From contig JAHFKM010000006.1 of assembly GCA_023245385.1 (NCBI GenBank), positions 1-22,272 of the forward strand: 22,272 nt of DNA. Direction: 5' to 3'. This document shows, piece after piece, positions 13,935 through 21,153 of the stretch. The notes below the pieces were generated by a model that saw nothing but the letters and a program-made list of their open reading frames with translations, was not told the DNA's origin and ran no database searches. The DNA is from an archaeon. Lineage in GTDB: Archaea > Nanobdellota > Nanobdellia > SCGC-AAA011-G17 > GW2011-AR18. Each line of letters begins with the position of its first letter. The stretch's first letter is position 1. Position numbers and translations under genes: made by a program.

Positions 13935-15170
13935 TTACTCAAGTTCTTTTTGAGTAAGAATATGTACCTTTGTTTCATTTGGTCTTATTTTCGAAGTAGT
14001 AGCGACGATATAACTCACATTACTTCCTTCTGCAACTTTTGCTATTTCTTTGCTAATACTTCCATCAAAAATAACAGCATATACATTAGGAAGTTCTTTC
14101 AGTGTTGTTTCTAGCTCGCTGCTTGGAACTTTTCCTAATATTGTGCACTCTTTATCTAAGATGTACGCTCCTCGTGTTCCTATAAGATCATAGAGTTTTT
14201 CTCTAAATTGAGAGAAATCCTTTTTTTGTTCAACGCGCTGAACTGGAGCGAGAGTATTCATTGGGGGAGCGCGCATTGGTTCTCGTACAGGTAAGGCTTT
14301 TTTGTAGCCTTGCTGAATGAGTTGCGGTTTTTTTGCTCCGTTGATTTCGAATTTGAATTGCTCTGCTACAATCTTTGCTCTTAAAGCGATATGGATTTCT
14401 TTTTTCGTCAATTCTTCAACTTCTTTTCCATCCGGAGCTTTGGTGATGTAATCCAGTTCACTTGTTGAAATCAATTCTCGTAAGATCAAATCTCCGCCCC
14501 GGTCACCGTCAACAAAAGCAGTAACTACTTTTTGTTTACATAATTCTTTTATTGATTCTGGGACGCTTGTGCCGTTCATCGCGACAGAGTTTTTAATTCC
14601 TTGTTTCAGGAGGTTGAGTACATCAGCGCGGCCTTCAACAAGGATGACTTCTTCAGATTCTGCGATTCCAGGACCTGCTGGTAAGCGTTCCGGACCCCAC
14701 TCCATAATTTCCATCATTCTGACACTTTGGGCGACTTCCTCAGTAATTTCTTGGGAGTCAGGAAGAACAGTGCCTTGTAATTTTTGTAAGAGTTCTTTTG
14801 CTCTTTGAATGACAAAGTCTCTTTTACTCACACGAACGTCTTCAATTTTTTCAACGCGAACATGAGAATTACAAGGACCGATACGTTCAATTATTTCTAG
14901 AGCTGCGGCAATGATTGCTGTCTCTGCCTTGTCTAAGCTGCTTGGAATGATAATATGACCAATACTCTTTCCGTTAACTGGATCAAGTTTTACTTCAATC
15001 CTTCCAATCTTTCCAGAACGTTGGAGCTCTCGTAATTCTAAGTCAGAACCTAAAAAACCTTCAGTTTGACCGAAAATTGCTCCGATTACATCTGGTTTAT
15101 CAACAGTTCCTTCGATTTGAATGTTTGCGTCTATAATATATTTTGCTGATACTGGGCTTACTTTTCCCAT
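13935..15170 (-). CDS. dnaG: Archaeal DnaG-like protein (exosome-associated, Toprim)
   Basis: This 411-aa protein has the archaeal DnaG N-terminal part (about 1-170, with YIIDANIQIEGTVDKPDVIG and GPCNSHVRVEKIEDVR). A Toprim domain follows (about 174-250, with Glu179 in ILVEGRADVL and the acidic AFVDGDRGGD at 219-227), then a C-terminal region (about 325-411). In archaea this protein is a stable partner of the exosome, helps it bind poly(A)-rich RNA, and has reported primase activity in vitro. AGGGGGAAAAC before the ATG at 15170 confirms the start. It lies upstream of the exosome operon on the same strand but has its own leader and terminator. Confidence 0.96.
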   Translation of the reverse strand: MGKVSPVSAKYIIDANIQIEGTVDKPDVIGAIFGQTEGFLGSDLELRELQRSGKIGRIEVKLDPVNGKSIGHIIIPSSLDKAETAIIAAALEIIERIGPCNSHVRVEKIEDVRVSKRDFVIQRAKELLQKLQGTVLPDSQEITEEVAQSVRMMEIMEWGPERLPAGPGIAESEEVILVEGRADVLNLLKQGIKNSVAMNGTSVPESIKELCKQKVVTAFVDGDRGGDLILRELISTSELDYITKAPDGKEVEELTKKEIHIALRAKIVAEQFKFEINGAKKPQLIQQGYKKALPVREPMRAPPMNTLAPVQRVEQKKDFSQFREKLYDLIGTRGAYILDKECTILGKVPSSELETTLKELPNVYAVIFDGSISKEIAKVAEGSNVSYIVATTSKIRPNETKVHILTQKELE

Positions 15171-15237
15171 GTTTTCCCCCTAAAATTCTTTTGAGAACGA
15201 GGTATTCATAGAAACTAATAACTATTTCTTACTGTGA

Positions 15238-15252
15238 TCTCAAATTTTGAGA
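15238..15252. promoter_or_regulatory. Perfect 15-bp palindrome in the dnaG leader region
   Basis: TCTCAAA-T-TTTGAGA is a perfect inverted repeat about 70 bp before dnaG, just downstream of a TATTATAG-like box on the minus strand (about 15268-15278). It could be an operator for a dimeric regulator. A partial half-site, TTTTGAGAA, recurs near 15190. Confidence 0.3.
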
Positions 15253-15317
15253 CGGATGAGTTCTCTATAATAAGTTTGAATGATTACCTTTGTTCTTTGA
15301 ATTTTGATAATGATATC

Positions 15318-15392
15318 GCCCGACATTAACTCCCAAGCCTCATTGCTTGATCGTTTTATCGTAAGCTCCGTTGAGTCTTTCTCATGGCGGGC
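15318..15392 (-). ncRNA. Structured small RNA candidate (75 nt), possibly H/ACA-like
   Basis: The minus-strand segment starts GCCCGcCAT and ends ATGtCGGGC, so its ends pair in a nine-position helix with one mismatch. Inside is a second helix CTCA...TGAG that continues as GCTT...AAGC. Between these two, one strand has ACG+GA and the other AA, close to a kink-turn (one sheared pair would be A-A rather than A-G). Unpaired stretches of about 8 and 12 nt between the outer and inner helices resemble a pseudouridylation pocket, and an ATA follows the outer helix, as an ANA box would. A consensus TATA box is centred about 26 nt before the first paired base. It is not a tRNA: no T-arm motif and no D-loop GG. 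Class is uncertain; existence as an RNA gene is moderately supported. Confidence 0.4.
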
Positions 15393-15413
15393 TAAATGAA
15401 GAAAGGGTTTTTA

Positions 15414-15423
15414 CTATATAAAC
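15414..15423 (-). promoter_or_regulatory. TATA box for the small RNA candidate
   Basis: GTTTATATAG on the minus strand is centred about 26 nt upstream of 15392, where the foldable RNA begins. No protein frame starts there. The MITE-like element's duplicated target begins 6 bp upstream of this box. Confidence 0.5.
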
Positions 15424-15437
15424 TTACCGTTTGTCTG

Positions 15438-15715
15438 GGCCTTGCGTGGAAATTAGTTGTCTCTCTAAGTTGAAGATTTATTCTGTTGATTGGATCTTAT
15501 GTTTTTCTTTTTCTTTTATCTGCATGTTAAACCTGCTTGGATTTGTGAGTTTATATAGCTTATTTGTGTTTAGCACAATAAAATTTATTTAGTTCCATGA
15601 CATTCTTAGTTTATGCTGAAATAAGAACAGGTTCTGTTAAGCTTGTTCTTTCTTTATTCCAATCATGGAGGGAAACAGGTTCAAGACAGATAAGATTGAA
15701 TTTCCACGCAAGGCC
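15438..15715. mobile_element. 278-bp MITE-like element with 17-bp TIRs and 9-bp target duplication
   Basis: The left end GGCCTTGCGTGGAAATT (15438-15454) is the exact reverse complement of the right end AATTTCCACGCAAGGCC (15699-15715). Directly outside both ends lies the same 9 bp, GTTTGTCTG (15429-15437 and 15716-15724), a target-site duplication. No transposase frame is inside, so it is non-autonomous. A plus-strand GTTTATATAG box (15549-15558) and imperfect hairpin sequence (about 15618-15659) lie inside. A 9-bp duplication is known for several IS families (e.g. IS1- and IS4-related), but the parent cannot be named from the ends alone. A one-mismatch copy of the end is at 8593. Confidence 0.85.
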
Positions 15716-15724
15716 GTTTGTCTG

Positions 15725-15851
15725 TAATTGTTTAGCTTGGTCTTAAATTTTTTTAATCAGTGTTTAGTTTGGTCTTCTTTTCTGAAATTCTTAAAACCTT
15801 TAATCAGAAAGGAGTTCAATTCAACCTCTGTTTGATGAAGCTAAACAATTA
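15725..15851. mobile_element. 127-bp element with 14-bp terminal inverted repeats (complete copy)
   Basis: TAATTGTTTAGCTT at the left end is the exact reverse complement of AAGCTAAACAATTA at the right end. The right 73 bp of its interior (15773-15845) recur without mismatch, inverted, at 22200-22272. Inside are two imperfect 15-bp direct repeats (GTTTAGYTTGGTCTT at 15730 and 15762) and a short hairpin (CCTTT/AAAGG). No coding frame is present. If the outer TA is a duplicated target, it would resemble IS630/mariner-type MITEs; that is inference. It abuts the 9-bp duplication of the neighbouring MITE with no gap. Confidence 0.7.
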
Positions 15852-15943
15852 TCCTCTCTTTTTTTTATAAGTAAATTCTTTAGGAATAGTTTTATTACGT
15901 GTAAAAGTCTATAATTTTCTGGATTGTGCCGAAAAATCGTTAA

Positions 15944-15953
15944 TTTTATATAG
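15944..15953 (+). promoter_or_regulatory. TATA box for the AbrB-PhoU gene
   Basis: TTTTATATAG is followed by a leader of about 48 nt that contains AGGGGG just before ATG 16022. Besides this promoter, 15852-15943 shows nothing I can name. Confidence 0.5.
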
Positions 15954-16021
15954 CTCATCTATATCTTATCTTAAAAGTATAGGTGGAATATATTTCCACA
16001 GGAAACTATAGGGGGTCAAAG

Positions 16022-16966
16022 ATGCAATATAGGAAACTAATCAAATTCGGGGATTCATCTTTTGTTATTTCACTACCTAAAAACTGGGTTGAAAGCAATT
16101 CTTTGAAAAAGGGAGATTCTATCGCTGTTGAAATAGGCGCAAACAACGAACTTCACCTTCTTCCAAAATCCAAACCAGAAAGAGAATTAACTGAAATTAC
16201 TATTAATTTAGATGAACTTCCAAATATGGAGACTTTGAAAACGTTTATAATTTCTGCATATTTAAAAAATTTTGATACCATCAATATCATTGGGAAAGAT
16301 CTTGTGAAGAGTTCGCAGAATATTCGCGAATACTATCATAAGTTAGCTTCAACTGAGATTGTGGAACAAAATTCAAAGAAAATTATTGCGCGTTGTTTCT
16401 TGGATGCGAGCAATCTTTCCGTTAGTGTGTTGATTAGAAGGATGGATGTGATGACCCGATCGATGCTTTCTGATGCGGGGGAAAGTATGGTTGGAGAGAA
16501 TCTTTTGGAATATATTTCTCAGAAGGATGGGGACGTGACACGATTGGCATTTCTTATTTTCAAAACACTACGAAAAGCTTTGAATGAACCGGAATTAGCA
16601 AACGTTTTGAAGATTGAACCTTGGGATATTTTGCAGTACTGGAATGTTGTTTCTTCCCTGCAGAGTATTGCGGATCAAACGAAGAGAATCTGTGTCCATT
16701 TGAAACGCGGAAAGATTAAGAATAAAGAAAAGTTGGAAGCTACGTTTCTGAAAGTGATTGATCATTATTCAAACGCTTTGAAATCGCATTATACTGCGGA
16801 CGTGGATTTAGCGATGAAAGTTATTCAAAATCGTTTGACAGTGATGAATGTATGTATGGATCATCTTGAGGAGAATATGGATCCGATTACAAGTTCGATT
16901 GTTGAGAAGATGAGGAATATTACGACTCGTTCAACGAATATTGCACGGATAACTTTGGATAAATAA
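16022..16966 (+). CDS. AbrB-PhoU fusion regulator
   Basis: This 314-aa protein has an N-terminal SpoVT/AbrB-type DNA-binding domain (about 1-45, YRKLIKFGDSSFVISLPKNW then LKKGDSIAVE). A linker is followed by an all-helical PhoU-like region (about 120-314). Archaeal proteins of this layout are annotated as PhoU-type phosphate-uptake regulators, but no phosphate transporter genes are nearby, so the regulated pathway is unknown. Start: AGGGGG lies about 7 nt before ATG 16022. The frame continues to an earlier ATG at 15983, which would add 13 unrelated residues and sit before the ribosome site. An 11-bp gap separates it from the longer reading of the next gene. Confidence 0.85.
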   Translation: MQYRKLIKFGDSSFVISLPKNWVESNSLKKGDSIAVEIGANNELHLLPKSKPERELTEITINLDELPNMETLKTFIISAYLKNFDTINIIGKDLVKSSQNIREYYHKLASTEIVEQNSKKIIARCFLDASNLSVSVLIRRMDVMTRSMLSDAGESMVGENLLEYISQKDGDVTRLAFLIFKTLRKALNEPELANVLKIEPWDILQYWNVVSSLQSIADQTKRICVHLKRGKIKNKEKLEATFLKVIDHYSNALKSHYTADVDLAMKVIQNRLTVMNVCMDHLEENMDPITSSIVEKMRNITTRSTNIARITLDK

Positions 16967-17001
16967 AATAGTTACTGGTGAATGGTAACCTTATAGAAAG
17001 A

Positions 17002-17007
17002 TTTAAA
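17002..17007 (+). promoter_or_regulatory. TATA-like box for the kinase-fold gene
   Basis: TTTAAA (in GATTTAAATG) is centred about 27 nt before ATG 17032. It favours that start over the upstream GTG at 16978, which has no ribosome site. Confidence 0.4.
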
Positions 17008-17031
17008 TGTTCTAACGTTCCCCTAGAGAAA

Positions 17032-18648
17032 ATGGTATTCGCCGGGACGAGAATTCATGACTTGCAAAATCCTCGTTTTCTTCGATCTAATCTCGGAAAA
17101 AACGCGTGGGAATCTCTGGGTGTAGACAAAGAAGGTTTCTATCTAAAGATTCCTGAGACTATTGAACAGGGTCCTAGCGGAAATGCTTCACTTTGTAAGG
17201 TGCATCTCTGTGATCGTTCAGATACAGAAGTTGCAACTCTTTTTGTTAAGATACAACATCCTGCACGTGGCGAGTTTGGTTCTAAGCTTGAAGAGTTAGT
17301 CCGTCTTCATACGAGTAGCTATCGAAAAAAGAGGGTGAACGAACATTTAGATCGATTCAGAAAGTATGCAGCAAATCAAGCGAACAATCTCAATTTCTGG
17401 AATACTTTAGGAATCCCTGCTCCGCAGTATTTGGGTCGATATCACTCTGAAAAAGGAGATGTAATGGCTCTTGTTGAGAATGTCGAGTTTGCAGAACACA
17501 TTCTTGAAAAGACTCGGAAAGAGCAACTTCCGATTGAAATGCTTTTTATGACTTATGTTCCGGGAAATACAGTTGATGAAGATTTAATGGGGTTAAAGTT
17601 GAGAATCGAAGCTAATCTCAAAAAGATAACTGATGAACCTTTTATGAACTCTGCAATGACTGAAAAACTCCAATCAGAGAATAATTTTTTTGAAGAGAAG
17701 ATGAAGGAACTTGTTATTTCTGGACTCTATACTACTAATGATCTCTCAATTCGTGGAACCTACGCACTCTATTATACTCCTCTTGGAAAAAAGATAATGA
17801 GAAATATTCGGCAAGCAGATTTGAATTTGATCGCAAGTCGTTTGGGAGAGAGTACGCAGTTAGCGAAGTTGTGGGACAAATGGCGACAATCAGGGAGAAT
17901 TCCTGAGGAAGCAAGGAAAGCGGCGATAGCGGAATATCATAGCAAAGGGTTTAAAGATTCAGTAAAAGTAGCTAGTACAAACTTTAGAGGGATAGTTGGA
18001 TCCCTTGCTGATGCAGATCTCGTATACCAGCAGGGCGATGAGCACTTCCATCATCAAAAATTAGCCAGGGATCAGAAGTTAACGATGGGTGAATTGCGAA
18101 CAGTGATTCTTGATTCTGATCGGGTTATGATGGGGGCGTGTGAGTGGTATACAGGAAAAATAGTTGGGAGTCCATTAGTTTATTCGGATTATGAACGAGC
18201 CAAACGTTTCCTAGAAATTTCTGGAAAACAGCGTGAAGAGATTGTCAAAAAAATGCGGGAAGAAGGGAAACTAGAAAGTATGCCTCACTATAAGTCGTGG
18301 ACAAGAGAATCACAAGAAAGATCAGGATATGGCCTCATGGCAGAGAACATGCTGCTAATGCGCATGAGAATAAGAAGTTTTTTAGATGAGAACTTAGCGA
18401 GAAATCATGATCGTTGGGTAGAAGAACAATGGGTTCATAATAATCCACTTTTAGGTCTTCCTCCAGAAAAGATGCCGCTTACAGGAAGAAACGAGGCGTA
18501 TCGATTAGGTCCTTCAATCGAGAGTATTCGTAAAAACTTAAGGAATTATCTTGAGGGAATGAAAAGAGATACTGAAGTTTATACTGTGTCACAAATTATA
18601 GTAGTGGAGGGAGTTCAAAAATATTTAGAGTCTGAAGGAATTATTTAA
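17032..18648 (+). CDS. Kinase-fold protein, APH/choline-kinase-like (putative)
   Basis: This 538-aa protein shows traces of the phosphotransferase (APH) kinase fold. An N-lobe strand has a lysine (ATLFVKIQHPA, Lys73) and a hinge-like stretch reads LFMTYVPGNTVDEDL. Far downstream comes YQQGDEHFHH (Asp336), resembling the HGDxHxxN catalytic loop, followed by VILDSDRV and IVGSPLVY, like the IIDWE...GDP segment. The catalytic loop is unusual (Glu-His-Phe-His-His), so activity and substrate are uncertain. The large middle insert (about 180-320) and helical C-terminus are unassigned. A GTG at 16978 would add 18 residues. It may be cotranscribed with the AbrB-PhoU gene and is convergent with flpA (12 bp gap). 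The kinase assignment is by motif only. Confidence 0.5.
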   Translation: MVFAGTRIHDLQNPRFLRSNLGKNAWESLGVDKEGFYLKIPETIEQGPSGNASLCKVHLCDRSDTEVATLFVKIQHPARGEFGSKLEELVRLHTSSYRKKRVNEHLDRFRKYAANQANNLNFWNTLGIPAPQYLGRYHSEKGDVMALVENVEFAEHILEKTRKEQLPIEMLFMTYVPGNTVDEDLMGLKLRIEANLKKITDEPFMNSAMTEKLQSENNFFEEKMKELVISGLYTTNDLSIRGTYALYYTPLGKKIMRNIRQADLNLIASRLGESTQLAKLWDKWRQSGRIPEEARKAAIAEYHSKGFKDSVKVASTNFRGIVGSLADADLVYQQGDEHFHHQKLARDQKLTMGELRTVILDSDRVMMGACEWYTGKIVGSPLVYSDYERAKRFLEISGKQREEIVKKMREEGKLESMPHYKSWTRESQERSGYGLMAENMLLMRMRIRSFLDENLARNHDRWVEEQWVHNNPLLGLPPEKMPLTGRNEAYRLGPSIESIRKNLRNYLEGMKRDTEVYTVSQIIVVEGVQKYLESEGII

Positions 18649-18660
18649 AATTTAAAACAG

Positions 18661-19332
18661 TTATTTTCCCTGACAAACAAATAACATATGATCTTTTTCC
18701 AAAGGACTTAAATCTTTCTTATCAAGAACCTTAAGTTTTGTTAACAATTTTTCTTCAACCTCTTTAAAAAGCTGAGCTGGTTTTCTCGTAACATCAATAG
18801 ACCGCGCTTTTACTGAAAGCAAGATATATCCTCGCGGTTTCAAGAATTGTAAATTTTTAAACAGAATCTCCACTTGAAGTTTTTGCGCAATATCCTGAAC
18901 AATGATATCAACCATTTCAATACGACTTTTATACAACTCTGGCTTTGACGCATCAGCAAGGAGAGGAGCCATATTTTTTCTTTCTTCACAAACAAAATAC
19001 AAATCCCTTACCACGCGAGGCGCGAAATCAAGACAATATACAAACCCTTTCTCCTTCACAATATCAGAAACAAAACTTGCTGTGTAACCATGCGCAGCAC
19101 CGAGATATAATACTTTATCTCCCTCTCTTAATCCGAGAATATTAATTTTTTTTACAACAGCAGCAGCAATCTTTGACCGTTTAGGATCCCACTCTCTATA
19201 TTCTTCATTATCCTGAAAAAGATATTCTCTAAAAAAAGATCTTCCAGGAGTTAAATTTTTTGTCAAGAGCAGCTTCTTACTTCCTTTCCACACTTCAAAA
19301 ATCCCAGAATATTTTGTCGCTTGCACGCTCAT
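18661..19332 (-). CDS. flpA: Fibrillarin, rRNA/tRNA 2'-O-methyltransferase
   Basis: This 223-aa SAM-dependent methyltransferase is the enzyme of archaeal C/D-box RNPs. The SAM motif VLYLGAAHGYTASFVSDIV lies at about 74-92, the second-strand acidic site at VYCLDFAPR (98-106), then LLADASKP and VDIIVQDIAQ. The family signature VKARSIDVTRKP lies near 174-185. The second acidic residue is Asp where relatives often have Glu. Its ATG overlaps the nop5 stop by 4 nt, so the two partners are made in step. Length is normal for archaea. Confidence 0.96.
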   Translation of the reverse strand: MSVQATKYSGIFEVWKGSKKLLLTKNLTPGRSFFREYLFQDNEEYREWDPKRSKIAAAVVKKINILGLREGDKVLYLGAAHGYTASFVSDIVKEKGFVYCLDFAPRVVRDLYFVCEERKNMAPLLADASKPELYKSRIEMVDIIVQDIAQKLQVEILFKNLQFLKPRGYILLSVKARSIDVTRKPAQLFKEVEEKLLTKLKVLDKKDLSPLEKDHMLFVCQGK

Positions 19333-19964
19333 TGTGAAAAATAATCCTGCTTCACAGCAATAGAAATCTTACCTGCAATTCTACGCGCTGCCTTTCCTTT
19401 TTCTTCAGCCCCACTTATCGAAGAATGTGCGAAAATGACCCCAAACTTCGGCGCTTTCGCTCCTGTTTTTAAATGTCTAAATAAGGCTCGCTCAGCGCCA
19501 AGAACCTGAATCGTTGAAGAAGGAATCTCTGCTAAATGTTTCAATGATCCGGCCAAATCAATAAGTCTCGCACCAATATGGGTTCCAGCAGTTTCAAGAA
19601 GTTTCGGACAAAGTTCTTTCATAAGATTTTCTAAATAAATTTCCTGCTTTTTTTGTAACGCACGTACATTATTCAGTTCATGAGCGAGCTCTTGAATAGA
19701 TTCCAGATCTTCTTTTCTGAAAACAACACCAAGATCATCCTGCTTTTCTTTAAAAATACTTTCTATAAACTTTTGAACATCTTCTTCCCTACTCAAACTC
19801 GGTGCAAAATACCCGTAACGCTCCCTCATATTCGCAACAAGTTTATTAATTATCGAAGAAAGCTCATCCACACTATGAATTGTCTGAATAACAAGAATAT
19901 CTCTAGTAAAACTATCTTTCAAACTTTGTTTTGTCAATTCTAAATTTTTTTCACGAAGATCCAT
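19329..19964 (-). CDS. nop5: Nop5 (Nop56/58) lacking the N-terminal domain
   Basis: This 211-aa protein is the C/D-box RNP scaffold. It has the coiled-coil region (about 1-115) and the complete Nop domain (about 118-211, HIGARLIDLAGSLKHLAEIP, then STIQVLGAERALFRHLKTGA), which binds L7Ae and the guide RNA. Archaeal Nop5 usually has about 370-420 residues with an N-terminal domain of roughly 130 residues that holds fibrillarin. Here the protein begins just after that domain. No coding sequence for it exists upstream, where the promoter and a divergent gene lie. The lysine-rich C-terminal tail is also absent. Start: ATG 19964 with AGAAAGAAAGAG before it. Confidence 0.92.
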   Translation of the reverse strand: MDLREKNLELTKQSLKDSFTRDILVIQTIHSVDELSSIINKLVANMRERYGYFAPSLSREEDVQKFIESIFKEKQDDLGVVFRKEDLESIQELAHELNNVRALQKKQEIYLENLMKELCPKLLETAGTHIGARLIDLAGSLKHLAEIPSSTIQVLGAERALFRHLKTGAKAPKFGVIFAHSSISGAEEKGKAARRIAGKISIAVKQDYFSQ

Positions 19965-20006
19965 CTCTTTCTTTCTTAAAGCAAAGCACTTAAAGATTTT
20001 GTTTTT

Positions 20007-20018
20007 AAAAATATATAG
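20007..20018 (-). promoter_or_regulatory. TATA box for nop5-flpA
   Basis: CTATATATTTTT on the minus strand would start transcription near 19985, leaving a leader of about 20 nt before nop5. It rules out an upstream extension of nop5 that would restore the missing domain. Confidence 0.55.
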
Positions 20019-20034
20019 CCTGGAGTGACAAAGA

Positions 20035-20045
20035 CTTTATTAAAG
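20035..20045 (+). promoter_or_regulatory. TATA-like box for the CBS protein gene
   Basis: CTTTATTAAAG is centred 27 nt before ATG 20067, the spacing of a leaderless mRNA. It supports ATG 20067 rather than the in-frame GTG at 20025. Confidence 0.45.
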
Positions 20046-20066
20046 ATAAAAACTTTCTTTTACTTA

Positions 20067-20585
20067 ATGAAACGAACAATCAGTGTCATGGACGCAATGA
20101 CAAGAACTCCTGTTTCACTCGGTCCAGAAACTATACTTCTTGATTGCGCCAAGAAAATGATCAAAGAAAAAGTAGGAAGCCTCGTCGTTCTTGAAAATAA
20201 TCTTTTAAAAGGAATCATCACAGAGAAAGATTTAGTAAACGCTATGGCTCAAGGTCTGGACAAGAAGAAAATTCCTGTAAAAGAAGTCATGACAAAACAA
20301 GTGATCACTATAAACCCGCAAATGGATCTTTTAGAAGCAATTCGCTTAATGAGTGAGAAAGAAGTTCGCAGACTCCCGGTCGTTGATAAAACTAACAGAA
20401 TTATCGGACTGCTAACAGTTTCTGACATTCTCAAAGTCGAACCACAACTCCTTGAAATTATTTTCGAGAAAGAACTTATTCTTCCAAAGAAAATACGAAC
20501 TGAAGATGGTGAATGTGAAATCTGCGGCGCATACACTCTTCTTCACTCTTCCAAAAGAAAAAGCGTTTGCTCTGAATGCGATTGA
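20067..20585 (+). CDS. CBS-domain pair with C-terminal zinc ribbon
   Basis: This 172-aa protein has two CBS motifs (about 8-62, with VGSLVVLENNLLKGIITEKD, and 72-125, with VRRLPVVDKTNRIIGLLTVSD). Such Bateman modules bind adenosine nucleotides or SAM. A four-cysteine zinc ribbon follows: CEIC at 150-153 and CSEC at 168-171. This layout is common in archaea, where such proteins are thought to sense ligands and contact nucleic acid or protein; no specific role is known. The leaderless promoter at 20035-20045 sets the start. It is divergent from nop5 and precedes the paralog trio, which has its own promoters. Confidence 0.88.
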   Translation: MKRTISVMDAMTRTPVSLGPETILLDCAKKMIKEKVGSLVVLENNLLKGIITEKDLVNAMAQGLDKKKIPVKEVMTKQVITINPQMDLLEAIRLMSEKEVRRLPVVDKTNRIIGLLTVSDILKVEPQLLEIIFEKELILPKKIRTEDGECEICGAYTLLHSSKRKSVCSECD

Positions 20586-20592
20586 ACAAAAA

Positions 20593-20601
20593 GCTTATTA
20601 A
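20593..20601 (+). promoter_or_regulatory. TATA-like box for paralog 1
   Basis: GCTTATTAAG is centred about 28 nt before ATG 20626 and is followed by AAAG. Nearly the same string precedes paralog 3. Confidence 0.45.
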
Positions 20602-20625
20602 GAAAGTACAAGAGTTCCTGTCTTC

Positions 20626-21114
20626 ATGGTCGAACAACAAGAGGTCGTAAAAAAAAGATTACGCCTTGTTGATATGACCTTCAGTTCTGAAGAGGTCTAC
20701 AAAACCATCCGTAAAGAAAGCGACAGCCTTCACTATTTTTTTATTGAAAAAGAACACGAACTTAAACCAAGCAAATACGGACACGAACGGAAATTTGTTT
20801 TTTCAATGATCCGTCCAATTGATAATTTCGCTCGAACTGAAATGCTTATCGAATTAAATTTTGAAAACCTAAATAAAGTAAAACAAAATGGAAAAGAAAT
20901 AGACAAGGGAGATGTTACTCTAACTATTACAAGCAACGTTTATTTAGATTATAGAAATGAATGGTGGATGAGCAAGTTCAACAGAAAACTTTTCAAATTT
21001 TATCTCAAATATTTTGTTAAAGAGAAAATAAAAAAGTTGTATCTTAAAACTTTAACTGAAGAAACAGAAAAAATCTATAACATAATTAAAGAGAAGTTAG
21101 AATATTACCATTAG
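20626..21114 (+). CDS. Tandem paralog 1 of an unrecognised family
   Basis: This 162-aa soluble protein has no recognised domain. It shares a pattern with the next two genes: a short N-terminal strand and helix, several strands in the middle (KFVFSMIRPID, EMLIELNFENL), a charged turn and a strand (GKEIDKGDVTLTITSNVYLD), an aromatic NEWW motif, then FNRKLFKFYLKYFV and a long C-terminal helix with a Thr-Glu-Glu-Thr-Glu-Lys-Ile stretch. The strand-then-long-helix order recalls helix-grip (START/SRPBCC-like) folds, but that is a guess. It has its own leaderless-type promoter (20593-20601). Confidence 0.75.
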   Translation: MVEQQEVVKKRLRLVDMTFSSEEVYKTIRKESDSLHYFFIEKEHELKPSKYGHERKFVFSMIRPIDNFARTEMLIELNFENLNKVKQNGKEIDKGDVTLTITSNVYLDYRNEWWMSKFNRKLFKFYLKYFVKEKIKKLYLKTLTEETEKIYNIIKEKLEYYH

Positions 21115-21153
21115 TAAGTTTTATTAATCCACCTTAAGAATCTTTAAAGAAAG

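Noticed and set aside
15318..15392. tRNA gene
   Set aside because: The length is 75 nt and the ends pair, but there is no T-loop (GTTCRA), no D-loop GG and no anticodon arm on either strand.
15429..15851. CRISPR array
   Set aside because: Repeats here are two different inverted-end elements; there are no regularly spaced direct repeats and no cas genes in the window.
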